64,000 bases of DNA, from assembly GCA_029167225.1 (NCBI GenBank), contig JARFNK010000004.1, forward strand, positions 62,001-126,000. The letters run 5' to 3'. This DNA is from Sphingobium arseniciresistens. GTDB taxonomy: Bacteria; Pseudomonadota; Alphaproteobacteria; Sphingomonadales; Sphingomonadaceae. The position numbers and the translations under genes are program-made. Numbering within the stretch: the stretch's first letter is position 1; every line of letters starts with the position of its first letter. The notes under the pieces are model-generated. The model made no database searches, was not told the origin of the DNA, and worked only from the letters and a program-made list of their open reading frames with translations. Below, one piece after another: positions 25,467 through 36,762 of the stretch.

Positions 25467-26357
25467 TCAAAGCAGGGGCCGGAAGCGCGCAATCAGGTCA
25501 TCCATGAAGTCGATCACTGCGCGCGTGCGCGACGACTTCTGATGTTCGGGCCGCAGGACCAGCCAGTAGCTACGGGTGATCTCCACCTCCCTGGGCAATA
25601 TTCGCACCAGCCCCTGCTCGCTCTCCGCGCTGAAGCGGTGAAGCAGGCCAAGGCCGACGCCGGACAGCACCGCCCTTTGCTGGGCCACGATGGAACTGGA
25701 GCGGAACACGGTGCGCGCCTCGGCGGTCACTTCCGACAGGTAGCGCAGGCCCGGCATGTCGATCATCTGGTCGATATAGCCGACAAAGGGATGCGCCGCG
25801 ATGTCCTCCAGCGTGTGGATCGGGCCGTGGCGATCCAGATATTCGGCGGATGCATAAAGGCCCAGCCGATAGTCGGTGAGCTTGCGGACGACCAGCCGTC
25901 CACGTGGCGGCCGGTCGATGGTGATCGCGATATCCGCTTCGCGGTTGGCGAGGCTCACGGATCGCGATTCGGGCATCAGTTCGAGCAGAAGATCGGGATG
26001 GCGGGCATGAAATTCCGCTATATATGGCGCGATCATATAAGTGCCGAACGCCTCGGCGGTCGCCAGACGGACGGCGCCGCTGATCGCCTGTTCCCGGCCT
26101 GACAGCGCGGCCGCGGCTTCGTCAAATTCCCGTTCCGCCCGCTCGGCATGTTCAAGCAGCACCGAGCCGGCCAGCGTGATCGTCACCCCCCGCGATGTCC
26201 GGTCGAACAGCCGCGCGCCGAGCGCTTCCTCCAGGGCGGTCATCCTGCGGGCGATGGTGGTATGGTTCACGCCCATGCTCCGCCCCGCCGCCGTGAAGCG
26301 GCCTTGGCGGGCGACAGCCAGGAAAAGGCGAAGGTCATCCCAGGAGAGCATATACAT
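25467..26357 (-). CDS. LysR-family transcriptional regulator
   Basis: A 296-residue LysR-type regulator. The N-terminal helix-turn-helix reads LRLFLAVARQGRFTAAGRSMGVNHTTIARR, close to the standard pattern, and a type-2 periplasmic-binding effector domain spans about residues 90-290. Two starts are possible (MYMLSWDD or MLSWDD, two codons apart). It is divergent from mmsA with 89 bp between, the usual arrangement for a LysR regulator activating its neighbour. No clear T-N11-A box was picked out by eye. Confidence 0.88.
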   Translation of the reverse strand: MYMLSWDDLRLFLAVARQGRFTAAGRSMGVNHTTIARRMTALEEALGARLFDRTSRGVTITLAGSVLLEHAERAEREFDEAAAALSGREQAISGAVRLATAEAFGTYMIAPYIAEFHARHPDLLLELMPESRSVSLANREADIAITIDRPPRGRLVVRKLTDYRLGLYASAEYLDRHGPIHTLEDIAAHPFVGYIDQMIDMPGLRYLSEVTAEARTVFRSSSIVAQQRAVLSGVGLGLLHRFSAESEQGLVRILPREVEITRSYWLVLRPEHQKSSRTRAVIDFMDDLIARFRPLL

Positions 26358-26446
26358 CCATGCACAACAGATACGCAGATATGATTATTCCTGCACGGGC
26401 CGTCCTACAGTATTGCCACTCCCGGACCAAGCTTTGAGAGGGTGTC

Positions 26447-27946
26447 ATGCGTATCATCAGCAATTTCATCGGTGGACAGTCCAAGGATGCGGCTTCGACC
26501 CGCCTTGCAGACGTGTTCAATCCCTCGACCGGGCAGGTCCAGGCCCAGGTTCGCCTGTCCGATCCCGCGGACCTCGACGAAGCGGTGGCGAACGCCGTGG
26601 CCGCGCAGCCCGCCTGGGCTGCCATGAACCCGCAGCGGCGTGCGCGCGTCATGTTCAACCTCAAGGCGTTGATCGAGGAGAATATGGACGAGCTGGCCGA
26701 GCTGCTCTCGTCCGAACATGGCAAGGTGCATTCGGACGCGAAGGGCGACATCCAGCGCGGTCTGGACGTGGTCGAGTTCGCCTGCGGCATCCCGCACCTG
26801 TTGAAGGGCGAATATACCGAGGGCGCCGGCCCCGGCATCGACGTGTTCTCGATGCGGCAGGCGCTGGGCGTCACCGCCGGCATTACGCCGTTCAACTTCC
26901 CCGCGATGATCCCGATGTGGATGTTTGCCCCGGCCATCGCGTGCGGCAACGCCTTCATCCTGAAGCCTTCCGAGCGTGACCCTTCGGTGCCGCTGCGGCT
27001 GGCCGAACTGGCGATGGAAGCGGGTCTTCCCGCCGGCATCCTGAATGTGGTCCAGGGCGACAAGCAGGTGGTCGACGCCATCCTCGATCATCCCGCGATC
27101 AAGGCGGTCAGCTTCGTGGGTTCTTCCGACATCGCCCAATATGTCTATGGCCGCGGCGCCTCGAACGGCAAGCGGATGCAGTGCATGGGCGGTGCGAAGA
27201 ACCATGGCATCGTGATGCCTGACGCCGATCTCGACCAGGCCGTTGCCGATATTCTGGGTGCGGCCTATGGCTCCGCCGGGGAGCGCTGCATGGCGCTGCC
27301 GGTCGTAACGCCGGTGGGCGAAAGCACGGCGATCGCGCTGCGCCAGAAGCTGGTCGAAGGCATTGCCGGTCTGCGCGTGGGCATTTCGAGCGATCCTGAC
27401 GCCCATTATGGCCCTGTCGTCACACCGATGCACAAGGCGCGCGTCGAAAATTATATCGCGATGGCGGTCGACGAAGGCGCCGAACTGGTCGTGGACGGTC
27501 GCGGCTTCTCGCTTCAGGGTTATGAGGACGGCTTCTTCCTGGCGCCGACCCTGCTCGACCATGTGAAGCCGGAGATGCGCAGCTATCGCGAGGAGATTTT
27601 CGGGCCCGTGCTGCAGATCCTGCGCGCGGAGACCTTTGAGGAAGCGGTCAGCTATCCTACCAAGCATGATTATGGCAACGGCGTCGCCATCTTCACCCGC
27701 AATGGCGATTTCGCGCGCCGCTTCTGCGCCAATGTCGAAGTGGGCATGGTCGGGATCAACGTGCCGATCCCGGTGCCCGTGGCCTATCACAGCTTCGGCG
27801 GCTGGAAGCGCTCCGGCTTTGGCGACATGAACCAATATGGCATGGACGGCGTGCGCTTCTACACGCGCGTCAAGACCGTGACCCAGCGCTGGCCCAGCGG
27901 CGGCGCGGTGATGGACCAGAGCTTCGTCATTCCGACGATGTCGTAA
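26447..27946 (+). CDS. mmsA: CoA-acylating methylmalonate-semialdehyde dehydrogenase
   Basis: A 499-residue aldehyde dehydrogenase of the MmsA class, which converts (methyl)malonate semialdehyde to propionyl-CoA or acetyl-CoA with loss of CO2. It has ITPFNFPAMIPMWM, FVGSSDIAQYVY, the catalytic C281 in GSAGERCMALP, and PFNFP in place of the PWNFP of ordinary ALDHs. The usual catalytic Glu in LELGGK is replaced by the CMGGAKNH segment, a known MmsA trait. It serves valine, inositol or propionate-type pathways. No mmsB is next to it, so here it may also clear the semialdehydes of the catabolic island. It is probably controlled by the divergent LysR gene. Confidence 0.93.
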   Translation: MRIISNFIGGQSKDAASTRLADVFNPSTGQVQAQVRLSDPADLDEAVANAVAAQPAWAAMNPQRRARVMFNLKALIEENMDELAELLSSEHGKVHSDAKGDIQRGLDVVEFACGIPHLLKGEYTEGAGPGIDVFSMRQALGVTAGITPFNFPAMIPMWMFAPAIACGNAFILKPSERDPSVPLRLAELAMEAGLPAGILNVVQGDKQVVDAILDHPAIKAVSFVGSSDIAQYVYGRGASNGKRMQCMGGAKNHGIVMPDADLDQAVADILGAAYGSAGERCMALPVVTPVGESTAIALRQKLVEGIAGLRVGISSDPDAHYGPVVTPMHKARVENYIAMAVDEGAELVVDGRGFSLQGYEDGFFLAPTLLDHVKPEMRSYREEIFGPVLQILRAETFEEAVSYPTKHDYGNGVAIFTRNGDFARRFCANVEVGMVGINVPIPVPVAYHSFGGWKRSGFGDMNQYGMDGVRFYTRVKTVTQRWPSGGAVMDQSFVIPTMS

Positions 27947-27969
27947 GCCAATTGATTGTAACGATAAGG

Positions 27970-27996
27970 AAAAGGCCGCCTTCGGGCGGCCTTTTT
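27970..27996. terminator. Intrinsic terminator between mmsA and tetR
   Basis: An 11-bp perfect stem AAAAGGCCGCC / GGCGGCCTTTT with a TTCG tetraloop and an extra T lies between convergent genes. A-tract and T-tract allow function in both directions. Confidence 0.9.
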
Positions 27997-28045
27997 GCGT
28001 GTCGGGAAACCGGGCGGGCATGAGCGCCCGTGGTTAAGCCCTTGG

Positions 28046-28687
28046 CTAAGTCCGTGGTGCGAGGCCGGCCGTCAGAATGTCGACAAGCGATGCGGCGACG
28101 TCATGCACCGGCATCGGCCCGGCGGGGTCGTGCCAGCGCGCCGGCCAGCTGAGCGCCCCGGCAAGGGTGAAGGCCGTAAGCTTTACGTCCAGCGGAGCGA
28201 TCGACCCGTCGGCAATGCCTTGCTCGATCAAGGCGCGCATCGCCATGTCTATTTCCCGCTTTCGCGCGCGCAGCAGCGTAGTGCCCTCCTGCGAGAGCGC
28301 TTCGTCGCCCGTGCGGATCACGCAGCGCCCGAAATCGTCCATGGTGATTTCCGCATAGAGATGCAGGAACCGCTGAAGTTTGCTCAGCCCGCTGCCCGGT
28401 TCGTCCATGACGAGTTCCGCCGCAGATGCCAGCATGCCCAGGCCGCGCACGATGCACTCGATCAGCACCTGCTCCTTGTTGCCAAGATAGTGGTAGATCG
28501 TCGGCTTGCTGATCCCGAGGGTCGCCGCGACATCGTCCAGCGACGTGGCGTGGAACCCGCGTGCGTTGAACATGCGGACGGCGCCGCGCAGCACGGCCTC
28601 CCGTTTTTCCTCACGATCCTTGAGCCGTTCTTCCCGCGTTCTGAACGGGGAAGGGGCGGCAGCATTGGCGCTGATGGGCAAGTGCAT
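28046..28687 (-). CDS. TetR-family regulator of the beta-oxidation operon
   Basis: A 213-residue TetR-type repressor. The DNA-binding region contains GAVRMFNARGFHATSLDDVAATLGISKPTIYHYLGNKEQ (about residues 32-75), of the type found in fatty-acid and CoA-catabolic repressors, and the C-terminal domain is of the TetR_C kind. The start MHLPISANAAAP has a long basic lead-in; a longer in-frame extension lies over the operator and is less likely. It is divergent from the acyl-CoA dehydrogenase operon, with a perfect 16-bp palindrome in the gap. The likely inducer is an acyl-CoA made in this pathway. Confidence 0.9.
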   Translation of the reverse strand: MHLPISANAAAPSPFRTREERLKDREEKREAVLRGAVRMFNARGFHATSLDDVAATLGISKPTIYHYLGNKEQVLIECIVRGLGMLASAAELVMDEPGSGLSKLQRFLHLYAEITMDDFGRCVIRTGDEALSQEGTTLLRARKREIDMAMRALIEQGIADGSIAPLDVKLTAFTLAGALSWPARWHDPAGPMPVHDVAASLVDILTAGLAPRT

Positions 28688-28730
28688 TCCTCCGGGAGAC
28701 ACTATTGACAAGAAACGGAACGATAAGCAA

Positions 28731-28746
28731 TATACTCGCGAGTATA
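28731..28746. promoter_or_regulatory. Perfect 16-bp palindrome, probable TetR operator
   Basis: TATACTCGCGAGTATA is fully self-complementary and lies between divergent tetR and the acyl-CoA dehydrogenase gene, ending 10 bp before the dehydrogenase ATG. It would block both promoters when bound. Confidence 0.8.
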
Positions 28747-28756
28747 GAAAAGACGA

Positions 28757-29890
28757 ATGGGTTTTATGCTGACAGACGTACAGCTTGCCATCCGCGATAC
28801 GGTGAGAGGATTTGCGCAGGAGGCGATACGCCCCCACTCCGCGCGGTTCGAGGCTGACGGCGGATATCCCCGCGCTCTGTTCCAAGAGATGGCGGGACTT
28901 GGTCTGTGGGGCATGACCGCGCCGGAGGCCTATGGCGGCGCGGAGACGGACGCTGTGTCCTATGCGCTCGCCCTCATTGAGCTTGCCGCCGCCGATGGCG
29001 CGCTCTCGACGATCGTCTCGATCCAGAATTCCATTATGGTGGGCGGCCTGCTCAAGGACGCGAACGAAGCGCAGAAGGCGCGCTTCCTGCCTGATCTGAT
29101 CGCTGGACGGACCATCGGGGCCTTCGCGCTGACGGAAGCCGACGCGGGCTCCGATGCGTCTGCGGTTCGGACGCAGGCGGTAAAGGTCGATGGCGGATGG
29201 AAGCTGAACGGCGCCAAGCAGTTCATCACCTCCGGCAAGATCGCGGGCCTCGCCATGGTCGTTGCCGTGACGGACAAGGATGCGGGCAAGAAGGGGCTTT
29301 CCGTCTTCCTCGTGCCCACGGATCGTCCCGGATATGTGGTGGACAAGGTCGAGCACAAGATGGGGCAGGGTGCCTCGGACACGTGCGGGCTGCGCTTCGA
29401 GGATCTATTCGTCGAGGACGACCTGCTGCTGGGGGAGCCGGGGCAGGGCTATCGCATCGCGCTCGCCAATCTGGAGACGGGGCGCATCGGCATCGCCGCG
29501 CAATGCGTGGGCATGGCGCAGGCCGCGCTGGAGATCGCCATCGCCTATGCCAAGGACCGTCGGTCGATGGGCAAGGCGATCATCGAGCATCAGGCGGTCG
29601 GCTTCCGGCTCGCTGATCTCGCCGCCCGGCTTGAGGCTGCCCGCCAACTGGTGCTCTCCGCCGCGTCGCTGCGCGACGCCGGACAGCCGGCGCTGACGCA
29701 GGCGTCGATGGCGAAGCTCTTTGCATCCGAAACGGCGGAAGCCGTGGTGTCGGGCGCGCTGCAGACGCTGGGCGGCTATGGCTATCTGGAGGAATTCGGC
29801 GTCGCCAAAATCTATCGCGATGTGCGTGTGTGTCAGATCTACGAAGGTACGTCCGACATCCAGCGCATGGTCATCGCCAGGGCTCTTTGA
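28757..29890 (+). CDS. Acyl-CoA dehydrogenase
   Basis: A 377-residue FAD-dependent acyl-CoA dehydrogenase that introduces an alpha-beta double bond. It has the N-, middle- and C-domain signatures ALTEADAGSDASA, KQFITSGKIAG, RIGIAAQCVGMAQAAL, LGGYGYLEEF and the catalytic base E363 in YEGTSDIQR. It is the first gene of a plus-strand operon (dehydrogenase, thiolase, SDR, crotonase, thiolase, flavoprotein). Two starts nine bases apart are possible (MGFMLTD or MLTD), and neither has a strong ribosome site. Similar to short/branched-chain enzymes; chain specificity is not readable. Confidence 0.92.
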   Translation: MGFMLTDVQLAIRDTVRGFAQEAIRPHSARFEADGGYPRALFQEMAGLGLWGMTAPEAYGGAETDAVSYALALIELAAADGALSTIVSIQNSIMVGGLLKDANEAQKARFLPDLIAGRTIGAFALTEADAGSDASAVRTQAVKVDGGWKLNGAKQFITSGKIAGLAMVVAVTDKDAGKKGLSVFLVPTDRPGYVVDKVEHKMGQGASDTCGLRFEDLFVEDDLLLGEPGQGYRIALANLETGRIGIAAQCVGMAQAALEIAIAYAKDRRSMGKAIIEHQAVGFRLADLAARLEAARQLVLSAASLRDAGQPALTQASMAKLFASETAEAVVSGALQTLGGYGYLEEFGVAKIYRDVRVCQIYEGTSDIQRMVIARAL

Positions 29891-29902
29891 AGGGAATTTA
29901 TC

Positions 29903-31087
29903 ATGCAGGACGATCCCGTAGTCATCGCCAGCTACGCCCGTACGCCGATGGGCGGCTTTCAGGGCGCGCTGTCTCCGCTCAAGGCGACGGAACTGGGCGC
30001 AGCGGCCGTGAAGGCGGCCGTCGAGCGTGCCGGCGCGTCCACCGATAGCATCGACCGCATCTACATGGGCTGCGTGCTGCCCGCCGGCCTTGGCCAGGCG
30101 CCCGCGCGGCAGGCTGCGCTGGGTGCTGGCCTTGGCCTCAATACCGAGGCGACGACCGTCAACAAGATGTGCGGATCGGGCATGCAGGCGGCGATCATGG
30201 CGCATGAGGCGCTTGCGGCTGGCGCGGCCGATGTCGTCATCGCCGGCGGCATGGAAAGCATGACCAACGCGCCCTATGCCCTGCCCAAGCATCGCGGCGG
30301 CGCCCGCATCGGCCATGACCGGATCGTCGACACGATGATGATGGACGGCCTGGAAGACGCCTATGAGCCCGGCAAGGCCATGGGCGTGTTCGCCGAGGAG
30401 GCCGTGCGCGACTATCAGTTCACCCGCGCGGATCAGGATGACTATGCCATCCGTTCGCTCGAACGCGCCAATGCCGCGATCACCAGCGGCGCCTTCTCGC
30501 GCGAGATCACGCCGGTCACCGTGTCCGGGCGCGGAGGCGATACGCTGATCGATACCGACGAGCAGCCCGGCAAGGCCAAGCCTGACAAGATCCCGACGCT
30601 CAAGCCCGCCTTCGTCAAGGACGGCACGATCACGGCGGCCAATGCCTCCTCCATCTCCGACGGCGCCGCCGCCATCGTGATGACGCGGCAGAGCATCGCC
30701 GAAAAGCTGGGCCTGACGGTCGTTGCAAAGGTGGTCGCGACCGCCGGTCATGCACATGAACCGTCCAAATTCACCACCGCGCCGGTCCCCGCGATGCGCA
30801 AGCTGCTGGAGAAGGCCGGCTGGAGCGTCGAGGATGTCGACCTGTTCGAAGTGAACGAGGCCTTTGCCGTGGTCGCGATGATCGCCGCCAAGGAACTGGG
30901 CATCCCGGCCGATAAGCTCAATGTGAATGGCGGCGCGACTGCGCTTGGCCATCCCATCGGTGCTTCGGGCGCGCGGATCATCGCCACGCTGCTGGGCGCG
31001 CTGGAGAGCCGTGGCCTCAAGCGCGGCGTCGCCAGCCTCTGCATCGGTGGCGGCGAAGCCACTGCCATGGCCGTCGAACTGGTCTGA
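29903..31087 (+). CDS. Acetyl-CoA acyltransferase (thiolase), first of two
   Basis: A 394-residue thiolase with the acyl-accepting C90 in NKMCGSGMQAA, the His-containing GHPIGASGARI and the C-terminal Cys in CIGGGEA. These are the three catalytic elements of biosynthetic/degradative acetyl-CoA acetyltransferases. The ribosome site GAAGGGA precedes ATG. It is 12 bp after the acyl-CoA dehydrogenase and 22 bp before the HSD10-like SDR. It catalyses thiolytic removal of acetyl- or propionyl-CoA from a 3-ketoacyl-CoA. Confidence 0.92.
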   Translation: MQDDPVVIASYARTPMGGFQGALSPLKATELGAAAVKAAVERAGASTDSIDRIYMGCVLPAGLGQAPARQAALGAGLGLNTEATTVNKMCGSGMQAAIMAHEALAAGAADVVIAGGMESMTNAPYALPKHRGGARIGHDRIVDTMMMDGLEDAYEPGKAMGVFAEEAVRDYQFTRADQDDYAIRSLERANAAITSGAFSREITPVTVSGRGGDTLIDTDEQPGKAKPDKIPTLKPAFVKDGTITAANASSISDGAAAIVMTRQSIAEKLGLTVVAKVVATAGHAHEPSKFTTAPVPAMRKLLEKAGWSVEDVDLFEVNEAFAVVAMIAAKELGIPADKLNVNGGATALGHPIGASGARIIATLLGALESRGLKRGVASLCIGGGEATAMAVELV

Positions 31088-31109
31088 CCTCAAAAGGGAA
31101 CGCACGCAT

Positions 31110-31871
31110 ATGGATATCAAGGGTGTAGCCGCCATCGTAACGGGCGGCGCGTCCGGCCTTGGCAATGCGACGGCCAGGATGCTGGCGGCCAATGGCGCGA
31201 AAGTGGCGATCTTCGATCTCAATGAGGAAGCGGGCAAGGCCGCTGCCGGGCAGCTGGGCGGCCTGTTCGTCTGCGTCAACGTGGCGGACGATGCCAGCGT
31301 AGCGCAGGGGCTGGAAGCGGCCGAAAAGGCGCATGGCGTCGCCCGCATCCTCGTCAACTGCGCGGGCATCGCGCCGGCCGTGAAGACGGTGGGCAAGGAA
31401 AATGCGCCGCACCCGCTCGACACCTTCCGCAAGACGATCGAGGTCAACCTGATCGGCTCGTTCAACGTCATCTCCAAGTTCGCGGCGCGTGCGGCGGCCG
31501 CAGACGAAATCGAGGGCGAGCGCGGCGTGATCGTCAACACCGCGTCGGTGGCGGCCTATGACGGGCAGATCGGCCAGGCGGCTTATAGCGCATCGAAGGG
31601 CGGCATCGTCGGCTTGACCCTGCCGGTCGCACGCGACCTTGCGCAGCACAAGATCCGCGTGATGACCATCGCACCCGGCATCTTCCTGACGCCGATGCTC
31701 GAGGCGTTCCCGCAACATGTGCAGGATGCCCTCGGTGCGCAGGTGCCGCACCCCAGTCGCCTGGGCAAGCCGGCGGAATATGCGCAGCTCGTGGAGTCGA
31801 TCGTCCGCAACCCAATGCTGAACGGCGAGGTGATCCGCCTGGACGGCGCCATCCGCATGGCGCCGCGATGA
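31110..31871 (+). CDS. HSD10-like 3-hydroxyacyl-CoA dehydrogenase (SDR)
   Basis: A 253-residue SDR resembling type-10 17-beta-hydroxysteroid dehydrogenase / 3-hydroxy-2-methylbutyryl-CoA dehydrogenase. It has TGGASGLGNATARML, FDLNEEAG with Asp after beta-2 (NAD+ preference), NCAGIAPA, NTASVAAYDGQIGQAAYSASKGG, and the characteristic PHPSRLGKPAEYAQLV tail. The start is ATG at MDIKGVAAIV behind AAAAGGGAA. Its stop overlaps the next gene by four bases. Expected job: oxidation of a (2-methyl-)3-hydroxyacyl-CoA to the ketoacyl-CoA used by the adjacent thiolases. Confidence 0.9.
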   Translation: MDIKGVAAIVTGGASGLGNATARMLAANGAKVAIFDLNEEAGKAAAGQLGGLFVCVNVADDASVAQGLEAAEKAHGVARILVNCAGIAPAVKTVGKENAPHPLDTFRKTIEVNLIGSFNVISKFAARAAAADEIEGERGVIVNTASVAAYDGQIGQAAYSASKGGIVGLTLPVARDLAQHKIRVMTIAPGIFLTPMLEAFPQHVQDALGAQVPHPSRLGKPAEYAQLVESIVRNPMLNGEVIRLDGAIRMAPR

Positions 31872-32667
31872 GCATGGAGAGTGCCGGCCTGCTGGTTGAG
31901 CGGGAGGGTGCGGTCGCGCGCCTTACGCTCGATCGCCCGCAGGTTGGCAACGCCATCGATATCCCGATGGCGCGGGCGTTCATGGAAGCCGCGATCGCTT
32001 GCGACGAGGATGACAGTGTCCGCTGTGTCCTCGTGACGGGCAATGGCCGGCTGTTCTGCGCCGGTGGTGACGTGGCGGCCTTTCATGGCGCGGGCGACCG
32101 GCTGCCGGCCTTCCTCAAGGAAATAACCGCCTATCTGCATTCGGCCATCGCGCGGTTCGCGCGCATGGACAAGCCGATCGTCACCGCCATCAACGGTCCG
32201 GTGGCGGGCGCCGGCATCGGCCTCGCGCTGATGGGCGACATCGCGCTGGCGGACCCGTCGGCGCACTTCACGCTCGCCTATACTGCGATCGGCATGACGC
32301 CCGATGGCGGCACGACCTGGCTGCTGCCCCGCCTTGTCGGGATGCGCCGGGCGCAGGAACTGGCGCTGCGCAACCGGCGCGTGGGTGCGCAGGAGGCGGC
32401 TGAGATTGGTCTGGTGACGCGTGTGGTTGCCGAAGGCGCGCTGGCGCAGGAGGCCGGAGATTTGGCGCGGGAGCTAGCGGATTCCGCCACCGGCGCGCTG
32501 GGCGCGACCCGGCGTCTTTTGCTCGACAGTTTCTCGACCCCGCTCGAAACCCATATGGAACAGGAAAGCCGGGCCATCGCCGCACGCGCCCGCACGCCCG
32601 AGGGGCGGGAAGGCATTGCGGCCTTCGTGGAAAAGCGCAAGCCGCGCTACAATCTGGAGCAAAACTG

Positions 32668-32668
<1 letters not shown>
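31868..32668 (+). CDS. Crotonase-family protein, PaaG-like isomerase candidate
   Basis: A 266-residue crotonase. The oxyanion-hole segments FCAGGDVAAF and GPVAGAGIGLALMGDIALA are present. By alignment the two hydratase glutamates are missing: the first position (CEL in rat enoyl-CoA hydratase) is Gly, and the second (QPE) is Tyr. An Asp in GMTPDGGTTWLLPRLVG matches the single catalytic Asp of PaaG/ECI-type isomerases. It is therefore more likely a double-bond isomerase than a hydratase, despite its beta-oxidation setting. It overlaps both neighbours (ATGA upstream, TGATG downstream), indicating tight coupling. Confidence 0.85.
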
Positions 32669-34826
<2,158 letters not shown>

Positions 34827-34899
34827 TCTCCGGCAGAAGTTTGACAGTGGTTGCCAAGGCCAAATAGCCTCTTCCTCAAGAGCATGAGGGAGAGGATGG

Positions 34900-35760
34900 A
34901 TGGCTGAGCCAGCACAGCGCGTAGCGGTCGTCACCGGTGCGAATTCGGGTATCGGCAAGCAGGTGGCGAAGGCCCTCGCCCGCCAGGGATGGCGGGTGAT
35001 CGGCACCGGGCGCGACGCGGACCGGATAAAGGCGGCGGAAGCCGAAATCCGGGCGGCGGCCCCCGATGCAAAGATCGACATCCTGCGCGCCGATCTCTCC
35101 CTGCTCGCCGAAGCGGAGATACTGGCCGATGCCATTGCCGCGCGGACGGACCGGATCGACCTGCTCGTCAACAATGCCGGCGGGATGACCGACGCGCTTG
35201 TCATGACGTCGGAAGGGCTGGAGGCCAATTTCGCCGGCAACCATCTGGGGCCGTTCGTGCTGACGAGGCGCCTGCTGCCCTTGCTGCGCGCGACGGCTGC
35301 GGATGCGCCCAAGGGGAGCGTGCGCATCATCAACACCGCATCTGATGCGAGCGAGATGATTTCGGGCATCAATCTCGACGACATGCAGAATCTGGAGCGC
35401 TTCAGCCCCGGCCTCGCCTATTGCACCGGCAAGCTCGCCAATGTCCTGTTCGCGCGGGCGCTGGCGGTGCGGCTGGCGGACGACAATATCGTCGCCCATG
35501 CGGTGCATCCCGGTGCGGTCGCCTCCAACTTCTTCTCCCATGCGCCGGCCGACACGCAGGAACGTGCCAAAGGCATGGAGAAGGCGAGCGAGGAAGAGGG
35601 GGCGGATACCATCATCTGGCTCGCGACGGCGCCTGAAGGCGGGCAGAGCAGCGGCGGCTACTGGCATCACCGCGCGCCCCGCACCCCTAATCCGGTAGTG
35701 GAGGACGCCGCAGTGGTCGCGCGCTTCTGGGACGAGAGCGAGAAGCTGACGAACAGATAG
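34900..35760 (+). CDS. SDR-family oxidoreductase, retinol-dehydrogenase-like
   Basis: A 286-residue SDR of the RDH/WWOX-like subgroup. It has TGANSGIGKQVAKALARQG, GTGRDADRIK (Arg after beta-2, favouring NADP(H)), NNAGGMTD, NHLGPFVLTRRLLPLL and the active-site YCTGKLAN. The start ATG is preceded by GGGAGAGGATGG; a nearby ATG four bases earlier is immediately followed by a stop. It lies 73 bp after the thiolase-flavoprotein operon and may be transcribed from it. It is convergent with the MFE-2-like SDR. Likely substrate: a hydrophobic alcohol or ketone. Confidence 0.86.
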   Translation: MAEPAQRVAVVTGANSGIGKQVAKALARQGWRVIGTGRDADRIKAAEAEIRAAAPDAKIDILRADLSLLAEAEILADAIAARTDRIDLLVNNAGGMTDALVMTSEGLEANFAGNHLGPFVLTRRLLPLLRATAADAPKGSVRIINTASDASEMISGINLDDMQNLERFSPGLAYCTGKLANVLFARALAVRLADDNIVAHAVHPGAVASNFFSHAPADTQERAKGMEKASEEEGADTIIWLATAPEGGQSSGGYWHHRAPRTPNPVVEDAAVVARFWDESEKLTNR

Positions 35761-35817
35761 GCAGCGGCGGCAGTAGGCCCTGAGTTCAGATTCTACCTGC
35801 CCCGGGACATGCCCCGA

Positions 35818-36741
35818 TTATCCCTCCTGAGGCAGCCCCGCCCGCGCCATGTCGAAGCTGCGGGTCAGATGCTCGAAATAGCCGCCTTGAGCGGGATGCA
35901 AGGCCCACTGCCGTTCCATGTCGCGAATGCCGTTCAGATTGTCGGCGACGTCGTCGATGCTCCATTCCGGGCGATAGACGCCCTGGGTCTCGGCGACGAA
36001 GGCACGGGCGACGCGGCCCGCCATGGAGACGAACATCTCGCCGGAGACGGCGCAGCTCTCATGCGCAAGATAGCCGACCACCGGCGCGACAAGGTCCGCG
36101 CCCATGGGGGGATATTGCGAGACGTCGAGCCCCTCGGCCATGCGCGTCACCGCGCCCGGCAGGATGATGTTGGACGTGATGCCCTTGTCCGCCCCTTCGA
36201 TGGCGATGACATTGTTGAGGCCGATGGTCCCCGCCTTCGACACGCCATAGTTGACGACATTGTGGGTGCCGTAGAGCCCGCCGATCGATCCGGTCAGCAC
36301 GACCCGGCCATAGCTCGCCGCGGCCATCACCGGGAAAGCCGGGCGCACGACGTTGAAGGCGCCCGTCAGGTGGACATCCAGCACGGCCCGGAAATCCTCA
36401 TGGCTGATCTCTTCCAGCGAACCGTAACGGACATTGCCGGCATTGTGAATGAGGATGTCGATGCGGCCCCAGGTGTCGAGCGCCGCCTCGATGATCGCCC
36501 TGCCGCCCTCGGCCGTCGCGACAGAATTCGCGGAGGCTGCAGCTTCGCCGCCGGCTGCCATGATGGCCTGCACGACCTCCTGCGCCGGGCCTTCCTGCAC
36601 GCCGTCGCCGGCCATGGCGCTGCCATTGTCGTTGACGAGAACCTTCGCGCCCTTCGACGCCAGCAGTTCGGCATAGGCCCGGCCGAGCCCTCGTCCCGCA
36701 CCGGTGATGACGGCGACACGGCCGTCGAACCTGCGTTCCAT
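35818..36741 (-). CDS. MFE-2/HSD17B4-like SDR dehydrogenase (copy 2 of 3)
   Basis: A 307-residue paralogue of the SDRs at 22698 and 58135, with TGAGRGLGRAYAELLASKGA, HNAGNVRYGSLEEIS, TGSIGGLYG...NYGVSKAGTIGL, PGAVTRMAEGLD and the same C-terminal extension (GVYRPEWSIDDV). The start is MERRFDGRVAV. It is the last gene of the minus-strand NTF2/SDR operon, 21 bp after the second Phe-type SDR. It probably acts as an (R)-hydroxyacyl-CoA or ring-hydroxyl dehydrogenase. Unlike the two upstream SDRs, its catalytic Tyr and Lys are intact. Confidence 0.88.
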   Translation of the reverse strand: MERRFDGRVAVITGAGRGLGRAYAELLASKGAKVLVNDNGSAMAGDGVQEGPAQEVVQAIMAAGGEAAASANSVATAEGGRAIIEAALDTWGRIDILIHNAGNVRYGSLEEISHEDFRAVLDVHLTGAFNVVRPAFPVMAAASYGRVVLTGSIGGLYGTHNVVNYGVSKAGTIGLNNVIAIEGADKGITSNIILPGAVTRMAEGLDVSQYPPMGADLVAPVVGYLAHESCAVSGEMFVSMAGRVARAFVAETQGVYRPEWSIDDVADNLNGIRDMERQWALHPAQGGYFEHLTRSFDMARAGLPQEG

Positions 36742-36762
36742 TGATGACGTCTCCCTATATTC

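Noticed and set aside
29405-31540. A 711-codon minus-strand frame opposite the acyl-CoA dehydrogenase and thiolase.
   Set aside because: Shadow frame; both enzymes on the plus strand have complete catalytic motifs.
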